Assembly (NCBI GenBank): GCA_009760855.2
Contig: WPIO01000076.1
Span: 1,705,501 to 1,767,500 of the forward strand
Reading direction: 5' to 3'
From: Cristatella mucedo
Lineage: Eukaryota > Bryozoa > Phylactolaemata > Cristatellidae
Length of the DNA stretch: 62,000 nucleotides
Shown here piece by piece: positions 24,000-36,600 of the stretch. The notes under the pieces are model-generated. The model had not been told where the DNA came from and did not search any database. It saw only the letters and a program-made list of their open reading frames with translations. A program made the translations under genes and the position numbers. Numbering within the stretch: the stretch's first letter is position 1; each line of letters opens with the position of its first letter.

Positions 24000-26700
24000 A
24001 TCAGTCACTCTCAAATTATTTGTGAAAGCTGCATAATGAGCGTGTGGTAAAAGTACTATTTAATGGTAATTGTTATTAAGTAACTACTTTCATACACAGA
24101 CACATCAAGCTCATTTTGAAAACCAGGTCATGTTCATTTAATCAGACGTGTCTAAGTTCATTACTTTGGATCAGTTATTCAACTTGCAACTTAAGCTGCA
24201 CCTATTTTGATCGGTTACGCGAAAGAGGATCCACTCCTCGGGTTTATATGCATTTGTGCAATTAAGAGAAACCTCCGCGACTTGCCGCCGCATCCTAGTC
24301 AACGCGCGAAGGTGAGAGTGGGCGCTAGCTGTGGTTGCGAGTACATCGACAATTCCAGAATGCAGAACGAGCGGAAGCCTGGATCTGGGCTAAAAAGAGG
24401 CCAATTCACCTCAAGCCCAAAAAATGGCGCAGTTTGCTCCTCTTCTCGCCGGTCACTCGGCCGATCGCTATCCTGAGATTCCTCTGCAACCAGAACCCCA
24501 GCGCACAGAGCTGGCAACACAAACGCTCCTTGGAGTCCTGAGTTATGGGCTTTTGAATGGGTGTAACTTCCGGATTGTATAAATAATAGAGTATGGGGTG
24601 CAGGAATTGACAGAAAAATCTGTTTATAAAAATTTCCCTCTAGATATTTTTAAGGGGCGCAAAGTGAGAGCATGTATATAATGTGTGTTTACCTCCATAT
24701 GACTTGTGTACATTGTATCAATATTTGTCAACCTGGAGGCAACCTATAGGTACTTAAGTGCTTATTCTTGCGCACCTGTACCTTAGCCTTTCTAGAACAC
24801 GTATATTCACATTGGCATGCATACATATGCAGAAATACACGGAACACATCAAGAAAGATGCACAAATATAAGTATGGTATGCCTAGACCTGCATGCATGT
24901 CTGTACATCCTGGTGGGTGAGTTCGTTGTCAAGATAGCAATGTAAAAATAGCGATTTGTCGAGCGAGCGAATTCAGTCGTGTTTTTTAAAGCTTATAAAA
25001 CATTCTCCAAAAAATTAGCGGACATATTTTTAAGTTTTGCTACTTACTTATTGACTTTCACGTCCACAATTGTGCCCGCTATATTTCGCTGGGAAGACCG
25101 CGAAAGTGCAGTAAATGCACCCAACGCTGGAAAGACTGGCCGTGAGTGATAGGCTAAAAAGAACTAAAGCTAGTTTTAGTCAGGCCGTTTCTGAAATGCA
25201 CGTTCACAAGCCCGTTGCACATGGCGTTTTACCGTATCTCAAGCTGTTGTCAATTCGAAACGGATGCCATTCACGTGATCCGGCAAAATATTTGATTCAA
25301 TCATGAACACTGCCATGGCTCGCTTTTTCATGATTTGCCTTCGCGATCGCATATGCAGAATTAGCTACCACGCTTCGTTGCAGACAGCAGCGAAGTTAAA
25401 TCCAGCCAAAGTGCTTTCCATGATAATTTTTTCTGTTACGATGCAGCAGCAACTTTGAAACGCCTAGAGTGAGCTCATTTGCGTGTTTCCTTGCAGAGAC
25501 TCTATCGATAGCAGACAAAAGTCGGTTATATTCGGCAAGTTACAGTGCCACATGCTGCGACCACATGCGTCCTAGCAAATAAAGAGATTCCGGATAGTGA
25601 ATATAAACTAAGACGGCTGCAGTCTGGGTAAGGCATGCAGCAGGTCTTCTAGTCGTGTGCCTTTAACTCTTTTAGTTAAGAGTCTCGGCATTGCTGGGGG
25701 TGATTCGTAATTCGCGACAGTTTCATGGAAATCGGGGAATGCATTTAAAGTGCAACTTTGGACCCAACTAATACATGTAAAGTCGTACTGCATTTTATAT
25801 TCCATCGGCGAACGGCGAGGTGCGAGTAGGATGCTCGCATTCCGCTGCTGCTGCTGTTAACTGAGAACAATCTCGGGTGACTGAAAGGGAGGGGGTTAAA
25901 GCTACACTCATATCACTTGAGTGGCAGATGATGCTAGCAATCTCGCCCGTGAGGAATTCCACACAGTTTAAGGGAGAGCTCTTTAGATGGAGTCCCTTCA
26001 ACATGGCGACTCAGCAGGGTTCAAACGAGGCTAGCGTCACCTGTAGAGCCGCATGCAGCGTCCGTGCAGCTTCACGCAATCAGACGCCGCCCAGCCTCGG
26101 TTGCCGGCGCACGCTCTGTCTGAGAAAAGCCATATCACGATATTTCGAAGATTCTCCAGCTATTTTTTGCTCGCTCGCTTCAGGCTGTACAACTGTGCAC
26201 CGTGTTTTGCTGTTAATTTGAGTTTATCATTTCAGTGCTCTCCGTTCTTCGATCGATGGAAGGCAGGAGAGAATACGAAGTGCAAGCGTCTACCCGCAAT
26301 AGCATTACTTGTAAGTCTGGTAAGCGTGTAATCAATGAGTGCATATGGTTTCGTTGCTACGTTTGCAATACTACATAGATTGGAGTTTGTATGCCATCAG
26401 CCAGTTTCGGCAGGGCCTAAGCGGTCTTGCAGGTCAAAGCAGATTTCGCACCCACCCTCGTGCGGCCCCAATCCCACAATGGCGCTCGCACGGCGATGGC
26501 GAAAAACCGTACGGGCAATCGCCGGCTCGTAGTTTCGATCGTCGTACACACACAAAAGCATGCTCCAAAGATTGATCGTCCGCTGTGCAAGCCGTGTATC
26601 GGCCGTGACAATTTTTTGCTTTTGCGAATTTCCGCACTCAACATACGCGAAAACGCAGGAGCATCTCGCATTGACTGGCTTCTACTTGTATTTCCTGCAG
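24000..26700. other. Unassigned; GC-richer islands near 24.25-24.5 and 26.0-26.6 kb
   Basis: Frames at 24207-24541 and 25877-26331 lie in CpG-containing sequence. A possible start ATG in the context AACATGGCG is at about 26001. Any upstream exon of the gene at 26.7 kb should be sought here; no phase-consistent exon could be fixed. Confidence 0.35.
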
Positions 26701-26826
26701 CTCGAAAAGATTGCTGCAGAGACAACGCTGAAGGCTTCGGCGATTGCTGCGGACAGCCGACGTGCCCGAAAGTGGATTACTGCACCGACGTTGGTCTTAG
26801 TGGGCACGCATTTCAGGACACTGCAG
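26701..26826 (+). CDS. Hypothetical gene, candidate exon with Cys cluster
   Basis: A 126-base exon is preceded by a branch-point-like TTGACTGG and a pyrimidine tract ending in CTGCAG. It is followed by GCAAGT, the consensus of GC-AG introns. Two frames are open; the Cys-rich one (phase 1) joins the downstream exon without a stop. Confidence 0.45.
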
Positions 26827-29800
26827 GCAAGTTGCTGTGGCGGCGGCAGACGACCCTGACTTGAGCGCCAGCGTTAGGACTTGTACACTGCGGCGAATGC
26901 GTGCGATCGTACGACAGTTAGCATCTAGTCGGTCTAACCCTCACTGTACCGTAGAGGGCCTGGGCCCCCACAGTGGCCTGGCGAGAAGCGTTTCGCAATG
27001 AAAAGGAAACTCTTAAAAGCTGTGCGCAAGACTTGTTAGTGCTTTCGTCATAACGTCGATCCTGAGCTAATTGAAGTGAGCCAAAGGATCAAAGGGGCAG
27101 CGAGCGGCTCGGACGCCCCGGGTCACGTGCGGCTCAGACCGGAAGCAAGAGCAATTGGGCGCCTGTCCTAATCTGGGGGCCGGCAGGGAGCACAGGCTGC
27201 ACCTTGTAATTTTGCGATCACTGCTCACTGCTCCTGGCAAGTATTTCTTCTGCGCACCTTTCAGGCTGGCCTTTGCTGCCGCCCTCCTCCGAACGATTGC
27301 TCTCCGTCGAGCGATCCGAGCATCATTCGGAGAAGAGAGTTAGCCTCGCTCCGATCTTTGAATCCAACGACGATGTAGCCGAAGCGCAGCATATCGAGTC
27401 CTCCAGCCAGCCCCAAGCGGCCTGGAGAGCCGAGCCTGCCCTGTTCTTGCGTCGGCCCCTACCTCGCGGTTTGTTGGGCAGCGATCTCAGTAGGCGGCTA
27501 CTCTACGTCAATGCGCTCAAGGGCGTCGGAGCGTGCCGCCGCTCTGCACCGGAAGAACCCATCGAGCAGGCCAAGCTGCTTCGTCCACCGGAAGCCGACC
27601 GCCACCCGTCGCCTTACGAGGATTCTGGTAAGAGGCTTCTTCGCGATGGCCTATACTGGCTAACCCTTCCATGCTGTGCATTAAAAATTTCTCGGAAATG
27701 ATTAGGATGGAAGGCGGCAATCGCCGTAGTGGGCTAAGAAAGCTGCCGATGTATGTCCTCACGGCGATTGTCTGCAGTCCGTAAAATTTGCAAGCACCAC
27801 GATGGTTTACAGCTCGTGCAAAGATAGCACAGCCGCACCTACACACGCATGAGGTCTCTAGCTGTTATAAGTGAAATCGGTTAACTCACTTAGTCCAATG
27901 CAGTAGCTTTTTCGGCAGCCGTATATGGCAGAAATCGGCTCGCGAGTCATATCGGGTCACTCAGTTCTCGAATGTTCAAGCGACCACGAGTGTCTATCAG
28001 CCGACCGAGGGATACGCACTATAGCCGCTTAGTCCCACCGGCTCAATTCAACGACCGCCTGAAATTCGTTTTGAAGGTCGCACTGGCTCAGCTCAGCCTA
28101 TCCACAGCAGCCGCGACACACGCGATTCAGCGACGGACTCAACATGCGAGCTTCACTCGCCGTCTGGGAGCGAGGGTGACTGCGCCGGCAGCAGCGGCGC
28201 GAGCCGCAGCGAAACTCCGGACGGCAGCGACAGCGGTAGCGACGGCACCGGGCGCATGGCGGCCAACAGCAGCACGCGGCGCAGCTGCAGCAGCGACAGC
28301 TTCACGTCAGAGCGTAAGACAGCGTACGCGCTTGCGGTGAGGCCGCTTGTGCGACTTCTCAAAGTGTCCGCTTCCGACGCTCTTTTTTCCTGCGTGCGCT
28401 CGAACGCCCTCTGCTTCCTCGCCGATCGTCGCTCGTAGCGCCGCCGCCGTAGGCGACGCAGCCCCGAAGTTTTTCACGGTCTGCACGTTCATAGGCGAGG
28501 ACGACACCAATGTCGAAGGAAGTCTTCCTGACGACGGACCGTTTGTGCCGATTTTCGAACGACGGAGATTCGGCATAAACGAGAACGCCGACGGTGGCAT
28601 AAGCCTCGGTGACGACTGGGCTCTTTCGTTCGGCGAAGGCGTCACCTTGTCGACCGCATCGGGAGCCACCGAGCTCGTCTCCGGCGCCCTAACGTCGAGT
28701 TCTAGTGGCCTGCCTAGCAATCCGGCTACGCTTTCGGCGGCTGCTGTTGACATCATTAGGCGAACGCCAAACGGACGGCCGAGCGCAGGGTCGTCGTTAA
28801 CGTCTCCATCGACGAGCGAAGGACTGGCCTCGACCCGACAGGAAACGGCTGCAAACGCGGTGGATTCTTCAGAGGCCGCTGTTATTTCGCACGCGACTGG
28901 CCAAGTCAGCTCAACTGCAAACGCCGAGATGGGGACGGAATGCGGTAAGTGTGCCGACGTTGCCTTCTCGACCTGCTTTTGGCCAGGTAACCGGCATGAA
29001 ACGAACCCGTAGGTCGGCACGGGCACACAGAAACGAGGCGATCGGCAGCGAAGCGTCTGCGGATGCGGAGCGATCGCTCCGACAGTGGTCGGACGCTGCT
29101 TCGAGTCTTGTCAGGAGCAGCCAGTATTATGCGGTCAAATGTCAAACGATAGCTCTCTAAGTGCGTCGAAGAAAATATGTATTTGTTTCTTCTGCATAAT
29201 CCTGGAAAAATAGTCTCCGCAAAGTGAATGATCTCAATGGAATGCATACAATGAGACCGATTTAACAGTATCTTCGGCTTAGCAAAACTTGAGCCTTCGC
29301 TGACATCTGTACTCGCAGTAAATACAATTAATGGCCTGCTGCAGGGCTGAACCCGTGCACCCAGACAAGTCAGCGGGAGCGCTATACGAAAGGGAACACC
29401 GTCGTGAAATTGCCCTTAAATTAGTGACTGCGCAAGAACTCGAACGGCCTTCATGGGTAGTGCATAGAACGCGCCGTAGTATCACTGCGAAGATAGCTAA
29501 GGCGCTGTTAGCTCGGTTCTCATCGATTCGCCAGTCCATGTCGTTAATCGCTAGGCTAGCTGCTTAGCTTCATTTCGCTACGCCTTTCCTCCGCTCCGCT
29601 CGTTCGACGATGCACTTTTAAGGGCAGCTCCGAAGTAAGTGCATAGCGAACAGCATCTGTCGCCTGTGTTTTCAGGAAGCGACCAGCGCAGCAGCCGCGA
29701 CATGTCGTCGACTTTGTGGCGAAGCCAGGTAGCGCTCGGCGGTTCTTCAGCAGACGCCTATCCTGCGACCGTGTCGCACGAAGTGGGCCGTACGACGAGC

Positions 29801-30082
29801 CGATTAGGAGCTACAATGGGCTCCGGCTCAGCGGTGGAGGCGGCGAACGGATGCATGACGATCGGCAGGTGGCAGCGCCTTCCCTCCGTTGGACTATTGG
29901 CGACCTGCCTGAGAAACTTGTGTACTCGCTCGATGGCAACGATACTGCACAGTCTCGCCTTGCGCACATGGCATTACGCAGCGCGGGCATCGCTTTATGT
30001 AGCTCGAGCCTCCGCCAACTCACTCGGTTCGAGCGCGGTTCGCTATTTGCTGCGCTCGTTCATTCGCTGGGCTTTGCATTAG
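26701..30082 (+). CDS. Hypothetical multi-exon protein, 5' end not found
   Basis: Not recognised. A chain of candidate exons keeps one reading phase (1-1) throughout: 26701-26826, 27265-27627, 28131-28313, 28453-28944 and, less surely, 29676-30082 with a stop. Acceptors have good pyrimidine tracts (ttctacttgtatttcctgcag in two parts: TTCTACTTGTA, TTTCCTGCAG). Donors are GC-type gcaagt, then gtaaga, gtaaga and gtaagt. The first exon encodes a Cys cluster (KDCCRDN, GDCCGQPTC). The next is hydrophilic with HPSPYEDS. The third is Ser/Gly-rich, and the fourth is acidic with TFIGEDDTNVEG and Ser/Thr-rich. All joints give in-frame codons. The Cys cluster vaguely recalls somatomedin B spacing, but one cysteine is missing. 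Strong CpG content makes several frames open, so chance frames are a real risk. Confidence 0.45.
27265..27627 (+). CDS. Hypothetical gene, candidate exon (121 codons)
   Basis: The acceptor TGCGCACCTTTCAG and donor G-gtaaga bound it. The frame is open across all 363 bases. It encodes a polar, Arg/Pro/Glu-rich peptide containing VSLAPIFESNDD and PPEADRHPSPYEDS. Confidence 0.5.
28131..28313 (+). CDS. Hypothetical gene, candidate Ser/Gly-rich exon
   Basis: The acceptor is GCGATTCAG and the donor C-gtaaga; 183 bases in phase 1. It encodes a Ser/Gly/Asp-rich low-complexity peptide (SETPDGSDSGSDGTG) and SCSSDSFTSE, likely disordered and phosphorylatable. Confidence 0.45.
28453..28944 (+). CDS. Hypothetical gene, candidate acidic/Ser-rich exon
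   Basis: The 492-base exon is bounded by GCCGTAG and a strong G-gtaagt donor. The plus-strand frame carries TFIGEDDTNVEGSLPDDG and FVPIFERRRF, with codon use like the neighbouring exons. A slightly longer minus-strand frame over the same bases is judged a shadow. Confidence 0.5.
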
Positions 30083-30232
30083 CGTAGCCTGATGGCATCC
30101 GACAAACCGCTATCGCGTTTCATCCGACTTCGGGTCAAATACATGTTTGAATGACTCGTTTGTGCGCGTCACTTAGTTGAAAAATACGCGAGCAAAGCGT
30201 GCTGCTCGCCAATTCGTTCTTGTCCGACGGCG

Positions 30233-30637
30233 ATGGATGAGCGCCAGGCCAAGTACCACCTGCTAACAGCGAAACGGTTAACGAATCGGCGCAGTCTGCA
30301 TATCATTTACCGCAAACAGGACCGGTTCCACAACTTGCTTCGGGGTGATTGGAAACAAGCATTGCATTTCTTTCGCCTAGTGTCAACAAATTTCCTCGAG
30401 AATATTTGGTCAGAAAACTGTAAAGAAGTAGTAGAAGACATGGTGATGCAATATCAGAAACTTGGATCGAATATGCCTCTAATAATCCTGCAATGTGTCT
30501 CAAAAGATCCATTTATTCCAATCTGGATTTCTACCCTGACAATGGTGATATGGTTAGTGATAAACATGGCGAACATTTTCATAAATTTCTCAACAATGGA
30601 ACGAAGATATCGGAAAAATGGTCAACTACAATGCTAG
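30233..30637 (+). CDS. Hypothetical ORF, possibly a first exon
   Basis: Not recognised. ATG at 30233 opens 134 codons. The first ~37 codons are GC-rich and basic (MDERQAKYHLLTAKRL...), while the remainder is AT-rich. This suggests that an exon ends at a G-gtgatt donor near 30344 and the rest is read-through into an intron. No downstream exon was fixed. Confidence 0.25.
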   Translation: MDERQAKYHLLTAKRLTNRRSLHIIYRKQDRFHNLLRGDWKQALHFFRLVSTNFLENIWSENCKEVVEDMVMQYQKLGSNMPLIILQCVSKDPFIPIWISTLTMVIWLVINMANIFINFSTMERRYRKNGQLQC

Positions 30638-30639
30638 CT

Positions 30640-31620
30640 GACTACTAATGGACACTTCCTAGAGATGCACTCGAACAACAGTACATGAGACAGGTGAAGG
30701 AAACTAAGAAGTAGTCTATGACTTTATTTGTACACGTATCAACCGTAGGCCTATTACTATTGACGTGCATTTCGTGATGTTAACATTACTTTATTGCAGA
30801 TTATAAAGAAGTAGAGTCGATTTTTCAAATTTTTCTGTCATTTTGGCATTAAGCACAAAAATTGAACTGGATTGACAAATTGTATTTCAGTAGTATGAAT
30901 TTTGTAAAAAAATGTTGACCGGTGTTTATATTTATTATTATTTGGTTAATTGTCGCGTTGTTGGGTTTCGGCCCGGTTTTGGAAAGAATGGCCTAGCTAC
31001 AGTTTTCTTCTGCTTCGTACGAGAAATTTAGCAATCGAGCGTACAAGCTGAACCACGTTCGCACTCCAAACCTATACCGGTTTAGTCGCTTCGTCAGGGC
31101 GCCCCCACATTTACTGTGCACGCGAGACCTAGATCAAAGCAGCTGCCTACTGAGGTAAAATAAAAGGAAGAGTCGGTCGGTTTAAAAGCCTCTTTTGTAT
31201 AGAGACCATAGTTCCTTTGCGGTGAACGTCGCCGCTTGCAGAGGGCAGTGCACAATTGCTTGCATCACATACGTATCCACGGCCTGGGTCACGTGTTAGC
31301 GCTGTGCTTCAGAGCGTCGACTGCAGGGCGTACAGAGCTTGCATTCGTACCTATATTGGCACTTAATATGTCGCAGGGCTTGAGCCCATTGATGGTTAAA
31401 GGCAAGCACCTTTTCCCTCGGCAGACATTTCAGAGCATGAATGTTACCGACTTAAAATCATGCGACATCCTTTAAAGTTTTGACTATCCTGCCCAGCAAT
31501 TCTTTTAACTATAAATACTTTCACTCTAGCTGATGCAATCAACAAGCACAACCCTAGACTTGCAGATGGAAGATGTGGAACACGTGCAAATGGAGCAAAG
31601 CTCCAGTTGTGCTATGAAAC
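30640..31620. other. Unassigned intergenic stretch
   Basis: No gene or clear repeat was recognised. AT-rich to 30950, then mixed composition. Confidence 0.45.
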
Positions 31621-31624
31621 TCTA

Positions 31625-33100
31625 AGCAATAATAACAATAATAATAATAATAATTGCTCATTTCTATAGCACGCCCAGAGAACTTATTATCATCCTACGC
31701 ACTTAGCAGATGCTGGAAGGCAAGCATGATCAAATGATTAGAGGTAACATGCAGTGTCAACATGTAAATATGGTTAGTGGTAAAATGCACAGTGTCAGCA
31801 AGTACAAGCATACAAGGGACATAGCACAAAGACCCACTAAATGCTGTAAGAAACGTGTGCAATTTAATTATCTTTTTTTAAATGTCAAGTCAAGGGATGT
31901 TGTGGCGTCAGTCGGGAGTGTCAGACTTTGAGAGCCTGCGAACTAGAAACGCAGTCTCCAGATGATTATATGACGTTCGAAAAAGAGCTGAGTGATTGAA
32001 GATAAAAACGTGGGTTGTTTTCCTAGGCTGTTTTCAAAGTAATTCTTTTGGGTGGCCTGAAGCCAGAGAACGAAGGGATCTAAATGTGTGTGACAGAACC
32101 CTGAAGTCGATACGCTTTCCTTGATTGGCAGCCATTGCGAGAAGTGATATGATGTTGCAACAGCAATGCTCACCACAGCCAAGCCTAGCTGCAGGGTTGT
32201 GTACCCTCTTTGAGCGCCTGATGGCACAAGCCGTTAGACCAGCAAGCAGTGAGTCCCAAAAGTCGAGATGGAATTTCAAAAAGGCATGGAAAGATTGGAT
32301 ATAGTGTCTCTGTCTTAGCAAGCCCAAATTTTAGTGATGTTACGTCGTTGAAAGTTGGCAGACTTGACTGTGGAGCTAATGCAATCGTCTAGTGATAGGT
32401 TACTTTTGAACAGGACACCCAGATTTCTGGTAGATACTAGAGAAAATATGCTGGCTGAGCCGATCTTTTGAGTGTTAAGCATTCTAATTTTGAAGTCACT
32501 CTTGGTTTGTCCATAGATTTTAAGTTGCTTTTATCGTCATTCTATTCGAGAAAGTTTGCTGCCATCCATGAGGGGATGTCAGCAATACATGCAGCAAGGC
32601 AGTTAAGAAAATTTAACTAGCTGGAGGGCTGAGATGGATCAATGCATAGGTACTGCTGTGTGTCACTTGCAAGATGTAGAAGCCTAGAGTGTGTTTGATT
32701 GATGACAACATCGACAAGAGCGAAAGTACAAATTGTGAAAAGAAGCAGACCAAGGACCCAAGGAATCCCCGTACTTTAGCGATTCATTGGATGATAATTG
32801 TCCGTCTACATCAATACTAGAGTCTATCCAAGATAGTACCAAAACCTTTGCAGGGTATTGCTAGTGATGCTTAGGCGAGAGGTCATTGTTTTCAATAGTA
32901 TCCAATGCTGCCGATAGATCAAGCACGACCAGCTGAGAGATTTTTGTAAGTCAGCATTCCTAAGAAGGTCGTTATACACCGGAAGCAATGCCGACTTGGT
33001 GGAGTCATTAACTCTGAAACCAGACTGCAATCTATTTGCTTGGTTTGAAGTTTTATTGTAAGGGTTTAGTAGGTCTGCCACCACTTATTCTAGTGTTCTT
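31625..33100 (-). mobile_element. LINE family A, RT to 3' end, reverse, decayed
   Basis: In minus-strand order the RT portion (33084-32824: DLLNPYNKTSNQANRLQSGF and DSTKSALLPVYNDLL) is followed by post-RT sequence. The C-terminal CAIRRSKRVHNPAARLGC peptide lies near 32240-32160. The 3' UTR and the tail with (ATT)n at 31628-31655 come last. Multiple frameshifts. Confidence 0.85.
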
Positions 33101-33329
33101 AAAACTGCCCTTTGCAGCAAGTATTGATGACAGTCGCACTTGGATGGCATATCATTTTCGAATTGACTTACCATTTAAGGAAGACCTGCTGGGGTCAAAA
33201 TGAAAACCCATTCCTCAAAATGGAATTGGCTAACACATGAGCCAGAGAATTTAATGAATAGTATTAGCCGAATCTGGATATCCCGTGGCTCAATGGCCTT
33301 TTACTCGGTGACCATATAAGCGCCCACAG

Positions 33330-33600
33330 TAAGGAAGCAAGATAGAATGGTTAGTAGTAGCGTGCTCAATGACAACAAGCATAAATAATATGGGTAATGG
33401 TGACGTAAACAGTATCAGCATGCAACTATGGTTAGTGGCCGCATCAACAGTTTTATTATTCAGTTGGTTTGTTTTTCAAGCATGATTTTACTTACCATTC
33501 CATTGCATTTCACTTCACAGCAAATGTAAAGCGCCTACAGAGAGATTAAGTTCTCTGAGGGTGCTTTATCAAGTGAATTATTATCATTATTATTATTAAC
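33330..33600. mobile_element. Opposed LINE A 3' UTR and tail (inverted pair)
   Basis: The left part (33330-33450) is reverse-oriented 3' UTR ('atggttagtagtagcgtgctc', given as two words ATGGTTAGTAGTAG and CGTGCTC). The right part (33480-33598) is a forward 3' UTR end and tail (GCAAATGTAAAGCGCC, then (ATT)n). Confidence 0.7.
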
Positions 33601-36600
33601 AGTGATCTGCTGCTGCTACATAAATGAGGCTTCTGAATCAGCTGAACATTACTTAAATCAAAAGTTTTCAGTGCTCTAATTAGCACTGGATCTATTTGTA
33701 TAGAACAGTGCACGTGCCACGGCTAGTAACTAGATGCCCAAAGGAATCACCTGCCTGAGTGGGGCCATGGACGGTTCCGTCGCCGGCTGAAAATTGAATA
33801 GGTATGGACAGGGTCTTCAAAAATTATCCATATGCCTTAAGCGCGAATTTTTTGTTAAATTTTTTCATGTTTGGTCTCATTTGGAAGTTATGCTTTTCAT
33901 TTGTAGAAGTGTTTCTGCTGCTCCGACGACCAGCCGGACACAATCGTGCTCACCCTGCAAACCCCATTTAACATTCTGGGCTTGCTCTCAGAGCTAACTG
34001 TATGCAGTAATGAGGCTTCACTCGGCATCTCGCTCTCTCTGGCATGACTTTATATCAACGTTCAAGTATCCTGAAAGAACAGTTTAGTAGTCCTTAAACT
34101 ACAGCTTTCTTCTACACTCACTACAATGGCTGACAGCCTTTAGTATTTCTGTGCTTCAAAATTATGGTTTATGCTGGAAAACCCTTTGTCGACTACTGTA
34201 AGTTGAAGGACGTGAGAGAGGGAGGAGTTTCCATGGCAGAGGGATGTAATGTATGCCTAGCTCAAAACCTTGAGAGCAAGAGCAACACGTACCCAGATAG
34301 ATACATGCAGTATACTATTTTAGCCAAGTTATTGTTGTCGCAATAGGCCCGTTTTCACATTACCTTTAGAACTGCGTTCCCCAGCAAGAGTTTTGTGCAT
34401 TATCCTATATTCACTAATTGTCGGTAGCTTACTGATTAGCTTGAATCTCGTTGTAATTTTCTTTCCCAAATCTGGCTTAAAATAGAATGCTTTAGCCAGC
34501 ACATTTGGCTTGCTACTGGGTTTCCGAGATCCGTGCACTGCTAGCAAGCTGCCTGCACATGACCTTCCAGTTGCTGGAGCCAGGGAATTAGAAAAGCACG
34601 TCAGGCAGGTGCGCATGCCCGGATGAATCATGCCACGACCGCCTTCTACGGAATACGCTTATCGTGGCTCGAGCCAGCTTCATCTGGAAAGCTAGCTCAC
34701 ACTTGCTGACTCCCCATGGTTTAGAGAGCCCTTATGTCGCTCCTACTAGCTAGCAAGATCCGCTCTGGGCATGGTTTAATTCGCTGTGTCGCGTTGTTTT
34801 AGAGAAAGTGTGACTGCAGCCTTTTCTTGTTTGCTGCCCAACTCCGAGTCGGTGTTGATAGCCGCATCAGAAGCGCTGGTGGCCGGGCCGCCATCAAAGC
34901 AGCAAGTGGACTTCTCCCAGGCGACGTGGCACCTGATTTCGGTGCTGCCATGAGGCAACCGCCTCCATCAGGAATGGGAGTTACAACTCCTGCGAGATCC
35001 GGATTGTCGTCGCTGGGCTCGCTAAGCGAATTGCTGGCCGTATGTTGTCAAAGTGCCTCATATCGCTGTAGCAGATTGTGGGCACTAATTCAGTGCTCGG
35101 AGCTGATATAGAGGAGAAAGCTGCAATTTATGATCGGCATACAGCCCCTTCATTGAGGCTTCTGTTGAGTTGTGGAAGTTACAAATTTCCGAGTTTATTT
35201 AACAATAATCTTGTACGTTTTCAGGCAGTCATCCAAATGACCATCGATCTCTTTTGACAGCCATATCACTGTATTCACAGAAACACACATGACTGTCTAT
35301 TTCAAAGATAAAACATTTGAAATATTCAGGCCCACAAATGAGACTACCACAACCAAGCTGGCCTATGCAGAAGCCCTGATGCTAATTCTGCTCACCAACA
35401 AGCTCTGCTCTGTGCATGCTACAATCCACAAGTTTTGCACAGCGTATCTTTAAGCCGGCTGCATAAATACGAAGGTTTAATGCACAGCCGCATCCTGATG
35501 GTGCTTGAATTCCGTGTGGCAAGTTAGAAAACTAACAAACAACTTACTGTAAGTCTTGGTTGCCGCACCGCAACTGCATGCAACCGCACGGAAGTAAGCT
35601 GTGCAACAGCCTCGTTTCGAAGGATCTCCTCTTGCAGATCCAGCCGCATTGAAGACATCGCCTATTTGCTGACTTTAGTGTGGTGAATCGGCGATGGATC
35701 CATTAAAATACCGAACAAATTTAATCCATGCGAAATCTTGTTTAATTGGCTGAAGGTAGACAAAGTCTACCGATATGCTCCATCAAGCTATACTAATGCA
35801 ACGTGCACAGTGGCCGTGTATTAGTGTCGTTGGGGCAATATCGTTATTTTAGCGGTTGTCATACTTTTGCTACATTATATCAAGCAAAATTGTAGGCTTC
35901 ATTTCTTCATTTCAATATTATATTAATCAGCTCTTGATAGCTTCCTGCAAGGCAAAACACCGGAATGGAACTATTTGTACCACATTTTGATTAACTAGAT
36001 GAGAAGATTCGTGCCATTTTGAAATTAGCTATTTATTGCTTAGCCAAACTGACGTTACAAGCATTGAAGCTAAACATGTCACCAGGTAGGTCGGTCGGTC
36101 AGTACAAGCGTCCTCTACACAATTGCCGTGGCATAGAGCCTCCCGAATGCTATTCAAGATGCGGAATCTGGTTTTAACTTGGTATCACCAATGGACGAAC
36201 ACAGCTCAGGAAACCTGCCGGCTTATGGCAGCGACATACTGTCAAAGGATAAGGTCAAATAGATGCATTCTGTGACTGCTGCTCAAATGATGGATGCTAT
36301 AATTTAAGCAAAGGCCCGGAGAGGTTTGAAAACTGGCTTGAAAACTTTGCCGCTTATGCGCTACCACTTATTCATTTAGACAATTAAGTAAAAGTAGGTT
36401 AAAAGCAGTTAATGCAACAGCATTGTTCACATGACAACAGTTGTACATCATTTTTTATCATTCTTGCCCCTGGCAAGTAAGAGCATGCCTGCTGCAAACA
36501 CTTGAGTCTATGAATGACATCTTGCCCGGAATGCTGGCATATTACTACTAGTCTAAGACCCAGTGATAAAAAAGACGTCTCCAAAAGCTTAAAATAAAAT

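Noticed and set aside
28307-29026. 239-codon minus frame as a separate gene
   Set aside because: Antisense to a splice-bounded plus exon; no motif recognised. Kept only as a finding.
28987-29160. Exon continuing the unknown gene after 28944
   Set aside because: The CAG acceptor at 28984-28986 leads in phase to a stop within nine codons; an alternative acceptor at about 29028 lacks a pyrimidine tract.
29331-29567. 78-codon plus frame with YEREHRREIALK-like peptide
   Set aside because: Looks protein-like, but its phase does not join the exon ending at 28944 and the upstream acceptor is poor; left unassigned.
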